5,391 nt of DNA from Balneolaceae bacterium (GTDB lineage: Bacteria; Bacteroidota; Rhodothermia; Balneolales; Balneolaceae): assembly GCA_007118525.1 (NCBI GenBank), contig SKRK01000336.1, positions 1 through 5,391 on the forward strand, given 5' to 3'. The first letter of the stretch is position 1. Each line of letters begins with the position of its first letter. The translations under genes and the position numbers were made by a program. A model generated the notes under the pieces. The model was not told the origin of the DNA and did no database searches. It saw nothing but the letters and a program-made list of their open reading frames with translations. Shown one piece after another: positions 5,369 through 5,391 of the stretch.

Positions 5369-5391
5369 TCAAGGCGCAAGGTTCAGGTGGC
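5369..5391 (-). repeat. Heptad repeat at the right edge (three units, truncated by the window)
   Basis: Read on the minus strand, GCCTTGA, ACCTTGC and a more diverged CACCTGA form three adjacent 7-bp units, the same family as the array at 378-419 (which has GCCTTGT and ACCTTGA) but on the opposite strand. The array runs to the window edge, so its full length is unknown. Confidence 0.6.

Overview
The window holds one block of seven complete protein-coding genes, all on the minus strand. In transcription order (high to low coordinates) they are: a ComF-type phosphoribosyltransferase, an unrecognised small membrane protein, a histidine phosphatase, a menaquinone methyltransferase (menG/ubiE), fabZ, panB and surE. 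The gaps are 43 bp, a 4-bp overlap, 24 bp, 89 bp, a 4-bp overlap and 64 bp, so most of the block could be one transcript, with a possible second start in the 89-bp gap before fabZ. No tRNA, rRNA, transposase, CRISPR array or phage gene was seen.

The organism is probably a menaquinone-using bacterium of the Bacteroidota/Balneolota/Rhodothermota (FCB) side of the tree. This is inferred from moderate base composition (mid-40s % GC by eye), translation starts that mostly lack a Shine-Dalgarno sequence and follow A/T-rich leaders, two perfect matches to the Bacteroidota-type -7 promoter element (TAnnTTTG) upstream of genes, and the general look of the proteins. The sequence alone does not fix the genus.

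Region by region: 1-415 is non-coding. It holds three short arrays of degenerate 7-bp units (roughly ACCNTGN), a perfect 17-bp palindrome, a segment of about 200 bp with coding-like but broken reading frames, and a hairpin with a U-rich tail that probably ends the surE transcript. Positions 416-2506 hold surE, panB and fabZ (nucleotide housekeeping, pantothenate synthesis, fatty-acid elongation). Positions 2596-3933 hold menG and a histidine phosphatase. Positions 3930-5307 hold the unknown membrane protein and comF. Positions 5308-5391 are the upstream region of comF and end in another patch of the same heptad repeat, in the opposite orientation.

Functionally the block is mostly housekeeping. 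PanB makes the precursor of the phosphopantetheine arm of CoA and acyl carrier protein, and FabZ works on acyl chains carried on that arm; the two are joined by an ATGA start-stop overlap. MenG finishes menaquinone. SurE and the histidine phosphatase are phosphomonoesterase-type enzymes. I found no convincing new defence, toxin or mobile system. The least explained items are the heptad repeats that bracket the gene block, and the unrecognised membrane protein with seven terminal lysines that overlaps the phosphatase gene.
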